From Lachnospiraceae bacterium (GTDB taxonomy: Bacteria; Bacillota; Clostridia; Lachnospirales; Lachnospiraceae): 64,000 nt of DNA. Shown in pieces: positions 8,375 through 17,206 of this stretch. The translations under genes and the position numbers were made by a program. The notes below the pieces were generated by a model. That model was given only the letters and a program-made list of their open reading frames with translations. It was not told the origin of the DNA and did not search any database. The stretch lies in the NCBI GenBank assembly GCA_022791575.1, contig JAAVZI010000009.1:62001-126000 (forward strand). The letters are read 5' to 3'. Within the stretch, counting starts at the first letter, position 1. Every line of letters begins with the position of its first letter.

Positions 8375-9619
8375 ATGAAAAAATTTCTTGCCATATTTTT
8401 CATGATAGCTGTTGTTATAATGGGATTGTGCGGCTGTCATTCCTTAAACCACAAACCGGTTACTCTTGCAGATAATATTTCTATTCCCCAAAACGGCGTG
8501 ATCAAAGCTGCCGTTTTGGAGGAATTAAAAAATGAAAATAAAGCAGTTACTTTTACCGGAGAGTCCCATAATATACACTATGAATGGGTGATATTCGGAA
8601 GTGATATTAAGAATACAAAGGATTTGAACCTTGGCATTGAGATTATAGAAGTTAGCGACGATCAGATTGTTTTTCGTTATTTATCAGACAAAAATTTTGG
8701 CTTTTCTCCAGCGTTGTCCATTCATTTAAAGGGTTTATGGAATGCACCAAGCGCTTCTGTATGCGAAAAATCAAATACGAAAAAGGCAGAAAAACAATGG
8801 GCGGCCATTACGGGAACAAAGCAAAGTATTCTAAACTTTTCTCCGAAGACACAGACAGGCACATATATAATTACAAAGGATGTAGAACCAAACGAAACCG
8901 TATTGCCAGAAGCCTTAGCGGCTCAGACACCAAATGAAACTGTACCATCGGGGACTTCCGTTGATCCCGCATCAAACCAGACTGCGCTGCCGGAAGTTTC
9001 TGCGGCACCTATGTCAGATAACATTACTTCTGAAAATCAACAATCTTCGCAAATATCAGAGAAGCCGCAAGAAGCAACGCTGTCTGGAACGCAGGACATT
9101 TCGGATGGTAAACAAACAAAGCAGGATCAGTATAAAACCGATCCCATTCCAGAAGGCAGGCCACTTCCTGCTGAACCAGAGGAACAAACACCGGATACCC
9201 GAAAGACCTATACCTGTACCTTCTCTATTGAATGTTCCACAATCCTTAACAATTTAGGTGGACTGGAGCAGGAGAAACTGGACATTCTCCCCAAAAACGG
9301 GGTGATTCTTGCACCGCAGACGGTGACATTTTATGAGGGAGAATCGGTATATGATGTACTGCAAAGAGTGTGCCAGGAGAAGAACATTCATCTGGAAGCT
9401 TCGTGGACCCCGATGTATAACAGTGCTTATGTAGAAGGAATCCATAACCTTTATGAATTCGATTGTGGCAGTAGTTCGGGCTGGATGTACCGGGTGGATG
9501 GCTGGTATCCCAATTATGGGTGCAGCCGTTATCTATTAAAACAGGGTGAAACGGTAGAATGGAGATATTCCTGCGATCTGGGAAAGGACATCGGCAAAGC
9601 AGAGTCAGTCAACAAATAA
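8375..9619 (+). CDS. DUF4430 lipoprotein, probable cobalamin-binding relay
   Basis: 414 residues from ATG 8375, chosen because GGGAGG lies 6 nt upstream; the ATG at 8363 overlaps that site. The N-terminus MKKFLAIFFMIAVVIMGLCGC is a lipoprotein signal peptide with lipidated Cys21. Residues ~25-170 form an unassigned beta-rich domain. A Pro/Glu/Thr/Ser linker (~175-275) follows, long enough to span the wall. Residues ~277-405 are a DUF4430 domain with the typical YEGESVYDVLQRVC start and GSSSGWMYRVDGWYPNYG core. It lies between the giant surface protein and EcfT, so it may accept the ligand from the wall protein and deliver it to the transporter. That relay is inference; the lipoprotein and DUF4430 calls are direct. 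Confidence 0.82.
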   Translation: MKKFLAIFFMIAVVIMGLCGCHSLNHKPVTLADNISIPQNGVIKAAVLEELKNENKAVTFTGESHNIHYEWVIFGSDIKNTKDLNLGIEIIEVSDDQIVFRYLSDKNFGFSPALSIHLKGLWNAPSASVCEKSNTKKAEKQWAAITGTKQSILNFSPKTQTGTYIITKDVEPNETVLPEALAAQTPNETVPSGTSVDPASNQTALPEVSAAPMSDNITSENQQSSQISEKPQEATLSGTQDISDGKQTKQDQYKTDPIPEGRPLPAEPEEQTPDTRKTYTCTFSIECSTILNNLGGLEQEKLDILPKNGVILAPQTVTFYEGESVYDVLQRVCQEKNIHLEASWTPMYNSAYVEGIHNLYEFDCGSSSGWMYRVDGWYPNYGCSRYLLKQGETVEWRYSCDLGKDIGKAESVNK

Positions 9620-9646
9620 GAGATCAAATATCAGGAGGTGGATGTA

Positions 9647-10543
9647 ATGAACAATCAGGATGCATTCAGCGGATATCATCCGCTGGTAAATATTTTGTAT
9701 TTTGGATTGGTAATTGGATATACCATGTTTTTTATGCATCCCGTCTGCCTTCTGATCTCCCTGTTCTGCGCGGTGTGTTATTATATTTGTCTCAATGGCA
9801 GAAGGGCTGGACGGTTTCTGATTTGGTACGCCGTTCCGACCCTGCTTTTGACAGCAATTATCAATCCCGCATTTAATCATCAAGGCATACATATTCTTGG
9901 TTACCTGCCTACAGGAAATCCTTTGACGCTGGAAAGTATTCTTTATGGCGTTGCCGCTGCTGTAATGCTGGTATCGGTTCTTCTGTGGTTCGGCTGCTAT
10001 ACGGCGGTAATGACTTCGGATAAATTTATGTATTTGTTCGGAAGAATGATTCCGGCGATGTCGCTTGTGATCAGTATGACACTACGGTTTGTTCCCCGAT
10101 TTAAAATACAGCTGGAAGCCGTGAAAGAAGCACAGGCAGGCCTGGGCCGCGACAGCTCTAGCGGCAGCCTGTGGAAACGGCTGAAATGTGCCCTATCCTG
10201 TTTTTCTATTATGGTTACCTGGTCTCTGGAGAATGCGGTTGAAACAGCTGACAGCATGAAGGGGCGGGGATATGGGCTTGGCGGTAGAACCGCATTTTCG
10301 ATCTATGTTTTGACCGAGCGTGATAAAGGTATGCTGCTCTGGTTTACTTTCTGCGGTTTCTATCTGCTCAATGGAAGCCTTTCTGGCGGACTGTTCTGGC
10401 GGTATTTTCCTAGTATCCGCGGCGTGCTTATGGAACCGCTGACGGTTAGTTTTGAAATTATATATTTTGCATTATGTATGACGCCGCTGATCATGAACAG
10501 AAAGGAGGAGAGAGCATGGAAATCCTTACAATCAAAGAGTTAA
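9647..10543 (+). CDS. ecfT: ECF transporter transmembrane component EcfT
   Basis: 298 residues from ATG 9647, 7 nt after a TCAGGAGGTG site; the GTG at 9638 overlaps that site and is rejected. There are five or more hydrophobic helices (ILYFGLVIGYTMFFMHPVCL, LIWYAVPTLLLTAII, AAAVMLVSVLLWFGC and others). The cytoplasmic coupling region carries FVPRFKIQLEAVKEAQAGLGRD and the diagnostic SMKGRGYGLGGRT, corresponding to the two short Ala/Arg/Gly motifs that EcfT uses to contact its ATPases. Its last 28 bp overlap the start of the next gene, typical of translational coupling. With the adjacent ATPase/S-component fusion it forms a dedicated ECF importer, here inferred to carry cobalamin. Confidence 0.88.
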   Translation: MNNQDAFSGYHPLVNILYFGLVIGYTMFFMHPVCLLISLFCAVCYYICLNGRRAGRFLIWYAVPTLLLTAIINPAFNHQGIHILGYLPTGNPLTLESILYGVAAAVMLVSVLLWFGCYTAVMTSDKFMYLFGRMIPAMSLVISMTLRFVPRFKIQLEAVKEAQAGLGRDSSSGSLWKRLKCALSCFSIMVTWSLENAVETADSMKGRGYGLGGRTAFSIYVLTERDKGMLLWFTFCGFYLLNGSLSGGLFWRYFPSIRGVLMEPLTVSFEIIYFALCMTPLIMNRKEERAWKSLQSKS

Positions 10544-13158
10544 CATTTACTTATCCTGAATCGGAAACGCCTGCGGTTGAACAGGTATCCCTGTCTGTTC
10601 AAGCAGGCGATTTCTTTGTACTTTGTGGACAGTCTGGCTGCGGAAAGTCTACGCTTCTGCGGAATTTAAAACCACGCCTTACTCCCCATGGAATTAAGAG
10701 AGGGACGATTCTTTTTGAAGGAAGAAATCTTGATTCACTGAGTGATAAAGAGGGAGCGTCAGATATTGGCTTTGTATTCCAATCCCCAGATAACCAGATT
10801 GTCACAGACAAGGTGTGGCACGAACTGGCGTTTGGTCTGGAAAGTCTTGGTTATGAGACACCAGTAATTCGGAGAAAAGTTGCGGAGATGGCCTCATTTT
10901 TCGGTATACAGAACTGGTTTTATAAAAATGTGACAGAGCTTTCAGGTGGGCAGAAACAGCTCTTAAATCTTGCTGCTGTTATGGTTATGCAGCCCAAGCT
11001 TCTTATATTGGACGAGCCAACAAGCCAGTTGGACCCAATCGCTGCTTCCGACTTCCTTGCGGTATTGAAAAGAATCAATCGGGAACTGGGAACAACAATG
11101 ATACTGACGGAACACCGTCTGGAAGAAGCACTTCCGCTGGCTTCTGGTGCAGCGGTTATGGAACGAGGGCGTCTGATCTGCAGGGGAAGCGTTGCGGAAA
11201 TTGGTGCCTGTCTTAAGAAAGAAAATCATGCTATGTTTCTAGCTATGCCTGCCGCTATGCGTATATGGGGCTCTGTGGATTCTGCCTCTCCCTGTCCGGT
11301 TTCCGTTCGGGAAGGGCGCGAATTCCTGTCAGCTTATGCAGCAGAGCACGATACCGTGCCATTACAAAAGCAATCACCAGGCAGAAGAGACGGCAGTCCG
11401 AACATTGTAGTTTCGGATGCGTGGTTCCGCTACGAAAAAGAACTGCCGGATATAGTAAAAGGGGTAAATCTGACTGTACGGTCAGGAGAACTTCTATGTA
11501 TTCTTGGCGGTAATGGAACCGGAAAGACAACAACATTAAAACTATTATCTGGAAGGAAAACGCCCTGGCGGGGAGAAGTGAAAACAAAGGGACGAATCGG
11601 TTTTCTTCCGCAGAATCCGCAGACGCTGTTTGTAAAAAAGACGGTTTATGAAGATTTGAAGAATGCGCTGGTGGGATTACATGCAGCAAAAGAAAACCAG
11701 GAAGAACGAATGGAACATGTATTAACACTTTGCCATCTCCATGGTTTCGAAAACAGGCATCCCTATGATTTGTCGGGCGGAGAGCAGCAGCGTGTAGCTC
11801 TGGCAAAGCTGCTTTTGATCAATCCAGATATTCTTCTTCTTGACGAGCCGACAAAAGGACTGGATGCGCAGTTTCAGCGAGAATTTGCCGATATACTGAA
11901 ACGCCTTGCTAAGGCAGGTGTGTGTATAGTTATGGTCAGTCATGATATTGAGTTTTGTGCACAGTATGCAGACCGGTGTGCGCTCTTTTTTGATGGTTCT
12001 ATCGTAACAGAGGGGATACCAGCAGAATTTTTCTCTGGAAATAATTTTTATACTACGGCGGCAAACCGGATTGCAAGAGAAGTTGTTAGGAATGCAGTTA
12101 CAACGGATGATGTGATCTATGCAATCGGCGGAACGTCTGCCAAAACCGAATGCTATAAAAATGTAGAATATAAGAGGGAAGAAGTTGTTGAGACTCAGAA
12201 TATAACTGCAAAAAAGCTTCCCATTTGGCGCAAGATCGGTGCTATACTATGCGGCCTGCTTTCTTTTCTTATTTTTATATATACCATAAAGACAGAGAAT
12301 TTAAGCGATAGGATTGGCCCGAGTGGCTTAACCAGCTCTGGCGAGGAGCGGATCTATCTTTATGGTGTGCTGCTTGTATTTCTTATGCTGACAGCGTTAT
12401 TGGCTGGGCGCAGGTCAGAAACTTCGATTATAATTCAGCTGCCAACAGAACAAAGAAAACTTTCCAAACGAACATGGACCGCCGTATTTCTGATTATATT
12501 ATGCATTCCTTTTACACTGTTGATCGGCATTGTTTATGTTGGGCAGAAACAGTATTATCTAACTGCTCTGGCAGTACTGGTTGAATGCATGCTGCCATTT
12601 TTCATGGTGTTTGAGGGGAGGAAGCCAAAAGCAAGGGAGCTTGTAATCATAGCAGTATTGTGCGCACTTAGCATTGCCGGAAGGGCTGCTTTCTTTATGC
12701 TTCCGCAGTTTAAGCCTGTGCTTGCAATGACAATAATTGCCGGTGTAGCATTTGGCGGAGAAACAGGATTTTTAGTGGGAGCGGTTACCATGCTCGTTTC
12801 CAATATTCTGTTTTCCCAAGGGCCGTGGACGCCATGGCAGATGTTCGCTATGGGAACGATTGGATTTTTTGCCGGAATATTATATCGGAAAGGACTGTTA
12901 CGCCGCACAAAGGCGTCACTTTGCATATTTGGAGTATTAAGTGCTATTTTGATTTATGGTGGGATTATGAATCCGGCGTCTGCCTTACTGTGGGGCAGTG
13001 AATCGCTGAATTGGAAAATGATTATGAGTTACTACCTTACGGGCTTTCCCATGGATGTTGTTCATGCTGCTGCAACTGCTTTCTTTCTTTTATTTTTGGC
13101 TGAACCGATGCTGGAAAAACTGGACCGAATTAAGGTGAAATACGGGTTGGTGGAATAG
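10516..13158 (+). CDS. ECF transporter EcfA-EcfA'-S component three-part fusion
   Basis: 880 residues from ATG 10516 behind AAAGGAGGA; the in-frame ATG at 10474 lies deep inside ecfT and has no such site. Domain 1 (~1-240) is an ABC ATPase: Walker A GQSGCGKST (38-46), LSGGQKQ (~141), Walker B LLILDEPTSQLD (~161). Domain 2 (~300-525) is a second ATPase: Walker A GGNGTGKTT (~330), LSGGEQQR (~418), ILLLDEPTKGLD (~438). After a linker, residues ~568-880 are membrane: a few extra helices, then an S-component-like six-helix part from ~690 (RELVIIAVLCALSIAGRAAF). ECF ATPases and S proteins are usually separate genes, so the three-part fusion is unusual. The riboswitch and DUF4430 neighbours point to cobalamin or a precursor; the S sequence alone does not prove it. 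The 3' end overlaps the convergent HD gene by 29 bp. Confidence 0.85.
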   Translation: MEILTIKELTFTYPESETPAVEQVSLSVQAGDFFVLCGQSGCGKSTLLRNLKPRLTPHGIKRGTILFEGRNLDSLSDKEGASDIGFVFQSPDNQIVTDKVWHELAFGLESLGYETPVIRRKVAEMASFFGIQNWFYKNVTELSGGQKQLLNLAAVMVMQPKLLILDEPTSQLDPIAASDFLAVLKRINRELGTTMILTEHRLEEALPLASGAAVMERGRLICRGSVAEIGACLKKENHAMFLAMPAAMRIWGSVDSASPCPVSVREGREFLSAYAAEHDTVPLQKQSPGRRDGSPNIVVSDAWFRYEKELPDIVKGVNLTVRSGELLCILGGNGTGKTTTLKLLSGRKTPWRGEVKTKGRIGFLPQNPQTLFVKKTVYEDLKNALVGLHAAKENQEERMEHVLTLCHLHGFENRHPYDLSGGEQQRVALAKLLLINPDILLLDEPTKGLDAQFQREFADILKRLAKAGVCIVMVSHDIEFCAQYADRCALFFDGSIVTEGIPAEFFSGNNFYTTAANRIAREVVRNAVTTDDVIYAIGGTSAKTECYKNVEYKREEVVETQNITAKKLPIWRKIGAILCGLLSFLIFIYTIKTENLSDRIGPSGLTSSGEERIYLYGVLLVFLMLTALLAGRRSETSIIIQLPTEQRKLSKRTWTAVFLIILCIPFTLLIGIVYVGQKQYYLTALAVLVECMLPFFMVFEGRKPKARELVIIAVLCALSIAGRAAFFMLPQFKPVLAMTIIAGVAFGGETGFLVGAVTMLVSNILFSQGPWTPWQMFAMGTIGFFAGILYRKGLLRRTKASLCIFGVLSAILIYGGIMNPASALLWGSESLNWKMIMSYYLTGFPMDVVHAAATAFFLLFLAEPMLEKLDRIKVKYGLVE

Positions 13159-13732
13159 GACTGGATTCCACCACACGATAAATATTTTTCCCTGTCTTTT
13201 GTTCAAAATGTTTTAGTAATGCCAGATTATAGTCCCATTTTTCCTGTGGATAGTAACCATATCTGCGCTTCACATCCGCCATCCGTTTTTCGATATCCAG
13301 TACACCTTCGGCACCAGCCAGAGCATCACATAGCTGAATCAGCCGGTCATATTCATTAATGACAATTTTCTTCAGCGTTTGCTGAATTATTTCCAGTTCA
13401 GCTTTTGTGGTATCAAACATTCCAATATAGCTATCCGTAGTCTGATCTATGAAAGAATGTGTCAGGCAGACCTGAGCCGCCTCCTCATATCCCAGTGACA
13501 TCATATAAGTATAGCCATCCACAACATGTCCCAAATGCCGGACGCCGAATTTTCTACCGATATCATGCAACAATCCCAATATATAGGCTTTGCCGGTATC
13601 CAGATCTGTGCATGCTCTAGCAATTCTTTCCGCACAGAAGGCAGTAGTACGGCTGTGGTTTCCCCATGGCCCTGGATTCTGTTGTTCGGCTTCTTCTAAA
13701 AGTACTTCCGCTTGTTGTCTGGTTGGCAGCAT
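13130..13732 (-). CDS. HD-domain phosphohydrolase-like protein
   Basis: 200 residues. The metal-binding HD pattern is complete: His in NHSRTTAF, the HD pair in GLLHDIGRKFG, and further His in RHLGHVVDGY and LTHSF. The closest family is the small stand-alone HD hydrolases of Firmicutes. These act on phosphorylated small molecules or nucleotides, but the substrate cannot be told. The start has AGAAGGAG about 7 nt upstream on the minus strand. Its end overlaps the convergent ECF fusion gene by 29 bp. Its upstream region holds a DnaA-box cluster, so it could be influenced by replication status; this is speculative. Confidence 0.8.
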   Translation of the reverse strand: MLPTRQQAEVLLEEAEQQNPGPWGNHSRTTAFCAERIARACTDLDTGKAYILGLLHDIGRKFGVRHLGHVVDGYTYMMSLGYEEAAQVCLTHSFIDQTTDSYIGMFDTTKAELEIIQQTLKKIVINEYDRLIQLCDALAGAEGVLDIEKRMADVKRRYGYYPQEKWDYNLALLKHFEQKTGKNIYRVVESSPIPPTRISP

Positions 13733-13925
13733 AATTTTCTCCTTCTAATATTATTAAGAGTAAGGTTTTTCTTTTCCATTCTATAACATTCCCCTTGTTT
13801 TGTTTACAAGTATTATAGCAGGTTTCATATAAAGTTTCCATAATTTTGGAAAATAATAATTGACAAAACAGAATCTGTGCGAATTGCACAAACATTTCAT
13901 ATAATTTAAAAATTCTGTAAAAAAA

Positions 13926-14030
13926 TGTGGATAACCTCATTTTACATGTGGAAAAAAAACGCGATAAATAAAGTTATACACTAAGTTTTCCACATTATCC
14001 ACAATCAGAGGATCATGAGCGTGTGGATAA
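13926..14030. promoter_or_regulatory. Cluster of DnaA boxes in a 467-bp intergenic region
   Basis: Three perfect TTATCCACA boxes (13926-13934 minus, 13995-14003 plus, 14022-14030 minus) and three one-mismatch boxes (13947-13955 minus, 13974-13982 plus, 13986-13994 plus) lie within 105 bp of AT-rich DNA. No dnaA, dnaN, gidA or other origin gene is in the window, so this looks like a non-origin DnaA-binding cluster, as is known in other Firmicutes, rather than oriC. The rest of 13733-14199 is AT-rich and shows no convincing gene. Confidence 0.65.
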
Positions 14031-14180
14031 GTTATGAAAAGAAGAACGTATGTTTTGTTTAGTTCTAATAAATCTATCAAAATCTGGAAAAAACTATTGA
14101 CAAAACAGCCGTTAAATAATAAGAAAAAAACAGACCAATTGTCTGTTAATTTAAAAAAGCAATATGAAAAAATACATAAT

Positions 14181-14219
14181 AAAAAACCAGCACAAGTCTC
14201 TAAGGAGCTTTATGCTGGT
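14181..14219 (-). terminator. Intrinsic terminator of the TetR gene
   Basis: On the minus strand ACCAGCA (plus 14213-14219) pairs with TGCTGGT (plus 14186-14192) and is followed by six T residues (plus 14181-14186 read as A). The stem overlaps the last codons of the tetR-type gene. Confidence 0.7.
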
Positions 14220-14802
14220 CAATAATTGCACGGATATTTTTAAACAGATAAGGTTTTAACTGCTCTAAAGGAACCGGCTCTTCATACAGAATGGAGCTGT
14301 AACAGGAAGAGCCCACTAGTTCCACGATAAAGAACAGCATAAGCTCTGGCTCTACAAAGACTACTTCATCATTCTTAAGCATAGTCAGATAAATACTGTA
14401 AAAATCAAAAGTACCATCAGTTGGGGGAGAAATCAGAGCAGCTTTAAAAATTCCCCAGCTTAAGTTTTTCGATATAAACGTCAGAAGTACGGTATTATGT
14501 TCCAGTGCATCTATGATATGATTGGTAATAAAGAGAATTTTATCTTCAATATTATCTGGTTTATGTTCCTGCATGGCATGATAGGCTTTTTCAAAGAGGT
14601 GGCTGGCCTTGTGGGCAATTAATTTATTGCAGAGATCATATTTATCTTGAAAATATAGATAGAATGTTCCTTTCGCAACCCCCGCCTGTTCGACAATATC
14701 TGAAATAGAGGTTTTGTTGAGGCCCTTTGCTGTAAAGAGTTCAAAGGCAGTATTCAGCAGAGCCTCTCTTTTTTGCTGTTTTTTTACATCCAATTTTCCC
14801 AT
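14200..14802 (-). CDS. TetR/AcrR-family transcriptional regulator
   Basis: 200 residues. The N-terminal 50 form the TetR helix-turn-helix (REALLNTAFELFTAKGLNKTSISDIVEQAGVAKGTFYLYFQDKYDL). The rest is a helical ligand-binding and dimerisation domain without further recognisable motifs. The start codon has AAGGAGG 10 nt upstream on the minus strand. It is divergent from an MMPL exporter gene whose promoter is bracketed by two inverted-repeat operators (14991-15003, 15032-15044), so it is very probably their repressor. The inducing ligand is unknown; for such MMPL pairs it is often a lipid or a membrane-active compound. Confidence 0.88.
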   Translation of the reverse strand: MGKLDVKKQQKREALLNTAFELFTAKGLNKTSISDIVEQAGVAKGTFYLYFQDKYDLCNKLIAHKASHLFEKAYHAMQEHKPDNIEDKILFITNHIIDALEHNTVLLTFISKNLSWGIFKAALISPPTDGTFDFYSIYLTMLKNDEVVFVEPELMLFFIVELVGSSCYSSILYEEPVPLEQLKPYLFKNIRAIIDQHKAP

Positions 14803-14989
14803 ACGTATCTAACCTCCTTCGGATTTTTCGATGGGTAATATAAGCTCTATAAAGTAGGTTAAAATAAACTGAAAAAAAAGTCAAGCAGAATTTTTGCTAT
14901 CCGTTTCAGAAGAAGTTTAATCTCATCAGGCCAATGTGTCGGCACCATCCTGTCTAAATATAAAAAAATTATAAAGTGCAAAAAAAATA

Positions 14990-15044
14990 TTGACTAATGG
15001 TCACTTTAGTGGTATAACAAAATATAACAAATGACCATTAGTCA
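14990..15044 (+). promoter_or_regulatory. MMPL promoter with twin TetR operators
   Basis: TTGACT (14990-14995), a 17-bp spacer and TATAAC (15013-15018) form the promoter. TGACTAATGGTCA (14991-15003) covers the -35 and its exact reverse complement TGACCATTAGTCA (15032-15044) lies just past the predicted start. Each half is itself a TGAC/GTCA palindrome, the form expected for a TetR dimer site. Confidence 0.8.
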
Positions 15045-15076
15045 TTTCTAGAATTAAAAAAGAAAGGATGAAAATT

Positions 15077-17182
15077 ATGACGCTAAAGTTAGGAAAGAAG
15101 ATTGTAGCCTTCCGTGTGCCTATACTGATCTTAAGTATTCTACTGCTGGTTCCGGCGGCGTTGGGGATGATCAATACCCGTGTCAATTATGATATCCTCT
15201 CCTATCTGCCCAAGGATATTGAGACGATGGAAGGGCAGGATATTCTGCTGGAGGAGTTTGGTACAGCAGGATTTTCCCTGTTTATGACAGAGGGCATGGA
15301 GTACAAGGATGTATCTGCTTTAAAGAAAAAGATTGAGAAAGTCGATTACGTAGCGGATGTTCTATGGTATGACAGCATTATGGATATTTCCGTACCAGTA
15401 GAATTTCTGCCAGATCAAATCAGAAATGCTTTTAATCAAGAAGACAGTACAGTGATGGCAATTTTGTTCGAGACAACAACCTCGGCAGATGAGACAATGG
15501 AAGCCATTAAAGAAATTCGGAAACTGTCAGGCAGACAGTGTTTCTTAAGCGGTATGTCTGCAGTCGTAACGGATACAAAAGATTTATCCGAACAGGAAAC
15601 ACCGATCTATGTATGTATTGCGGTTGTGCTTTCTTCGCTGGTACTGGCGGTCAGTATGGATTCCTTTCTGGTTCCGCTGTTCTTCCTGCTGAGTATTGGA
15701 ATGGCCATTCTTTATAATCTGGGAAGCAATCTGTTTCTTGGAGAAATCTCTTATATTACGAAAGCGCTGACCGCGGTGCTTCAGCTGGGAGTTACGATGG
15801 ATTACTCTATTTTCCTGTGGCACAGTTATGAAGAAAATCAGGTAAAGTATGAGGGAGATAAGAAACGTGCCATGGCTCATGCAATATCAGGAACCATTTC
15901 TTCCGTAGTAGGTTCCTCCATTACGACAGTTGCCGGATTTATAGCGCTTTGCTTTATGAGTTTTACACTGGGTCTGGACCTGGGGGTTGTAATGGCAAAA
16001 GGAGTAATATTCGGTGTGATCTGCTGTGTAACTGTTCTGCCATCTATGATTCTTGTTTTTGACAAGGCTCTGGAAAAGACCAGACACAGGCCGTTAATTC
16101 CTGAATTACATGGAGCTTCTAAATTCGTAACAAAGTATTTCCTAGTATTTTTTGTACTGTTTTTTGTCATTCTGGTGCCGGCGCTGTATGGTTATAATCA
16201 TACAAATGTATATTATAATCTGGATGAGACGCTGCCAAAGGATCTGGATTCCATTATTGCAAATGCCAAGCTGGATGAGAACTATGATATGAATTCTACT
16301 CATATGCTTCTTTTGGACAGCAGCATGGAAAATAAAGAGATCCAAACTATGCTATCGGAAATCAAGGAAGTCAAGGGCGTAAGTTTTGCGCTAGGTTTGG
16401 AATCGCTGATAGGTCCGGCCATACCAGCGGAAATGATACCAGAATCCGTTACTGGCAAATTGAAAAGTGACAATCATGAATTAATGGTGGTCGGCTCTTC
16501 CTATAAAGTAGCCTCTGAAGAGGTTAATGAGCAGGTCGGAGCCATTAATAAGATTATTAAGAAATATGATTCTTCCGCAATGATTATCGGCGAGGCGCCC
16601 TGTACCAAGGATTTGATAGAAATTACAGATAAAGATTTTAAAACAGTGAGCATTGTGTCAATTGGAGTGATTTTTATCATAATCCTGCTGCTGTTTAAGT
16701 CTATATCTCTACCGATTATTCTGGTATCCACAATTGAATTTGCCATCTTTATCAATATGGGAATTCCATTTTATACCAATACAGAGCTGCCATTTATTGC
16801 CTCTGTTGTCATTGGAACCATTCAGCTGGGTGCCACAGTCGATTATGCAATTCTAATGACGACCCGGTACAGGAAAGAACGCAACCTTGGCAAATCTAAG
16901 AAAGATTCGGTTGGCATTGCCTATGATGCATCGATCAAATCAGTCATCAGCAGTGCATTGAGTTTCTTTGCAGCAACCTTTGGAGTGGGTGTTTACTCCA
17001 ATATTGACATGATCAGCTCCTTATGTATGCTGATGGCCCGCGGGGCATTGATTAGTATGTGTACGGTTCTTCTGATTCTTCCGGCTATGTTTATGGTATT
17101 TGACCGAGTAATCTGCAGAACCAGTATTGGATTCGGTAAAAATAAGCGCACCAGCAGCAATGTTGAAAATGCACATGCATAA
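15077..17182 (+). CDS. MMPL/RND-superfamily transporter
   Basis: 701 residues from ATG 15077; AGAAAGG abuts the alternative ATG at 15068, so the second start has the better spacing. The two-fold repeat typical of MMPL/RND proteins is clear. There is one N-terminal helix, an exported loop (~35-165), five to six helices including TMDYSIFLWHSYEE, then a second loop (~355-510) and a second helix bundle with the matching motif TVDYAILMTTRYRKE. Asp in these paired DY motifs is the usual proton-relay position. Such pumps move lipids, siderophores or hydrophobic drugs out of the cell. The next gene, 24 bp downstream, encodes a heptad-repeat partner, and a TetR-type repressor is divergent. Confidence 0.88.
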   Translation: MTLKLGKKIVAFRVPILILSILLLVPAALGMINTRVNYDILSYLPKDIETMEGQDILLEEFGTAGFSLFMTEGMEYKDVSALKKKIEKVDYVADVLWYDSIMDISVPVEFLPDQIRNAFNQEDSTVMAILFETTTSADETMEAIKEIRKLSGRQCFLSGMSAVVTDTKDLSEQETPIYVCIAVVLSSLVLAVSMDSFLVPLFFLLSIGMAILYNLGSNLFLGEISYITKALTAVLQLGVTMDYSIFLWHSYEENQVKYEGDKKRAMAHAISGTISSVVGSSITTVAGFIALCFMSFTLGLDLGVVMAKGVIFGVICCVTVLPSMILVFDKALEKTRHRPLIPELHGASKFVTKYFLVFFVLFFVILVPALYGYNHTNVYYNLDETLPKDLDSIIANAKLDENYDMNSTHMLLLDSSMENKEIQTMLSEIKEVKGVSFALGLESLIGPAIPAEMIPESVTGKLKSDNHELMVVGSSYKVASEEVNEQVGAINKIIKKYDSSAMIIGEAPCTKDLIEITDKDFKTVSIVSIGVIFIIILLLFKSISLPIILVSTIEFAIFINMGIPFYTNTELPFIASVVIGTIQLGATVDYAILMTTRYRKERNLGKSKKDSVGIAYDASIKSVISSALSFFAATFGVGVYSNIDMISSLCMLMARGALISMCTVLLILPAMFMVFDRVICRTSIGFGKNKRTSSNVENAHA

Positions 17183-17206
17183 TTGTTTGATATAGGAGGT
17201 TATATT

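Noticed and set aside
13733..14199. Possible chromosomal replication origin
   Set aside because: DnaA boxes are dense, but dnaA, dnaN, recF, gyr and rpmH are all absent from the neighbourhood; treated as a non-origin DnaA-box cluster.
14034..14225. 63-codon plus-strand frame (basic, Lys-rich)
   Set aside because: No convincing ribosome binding site, biased AT-rich composition, starts inside the DnaA-box cluster and ends over the TetR terminator and coding end. Probably chance.
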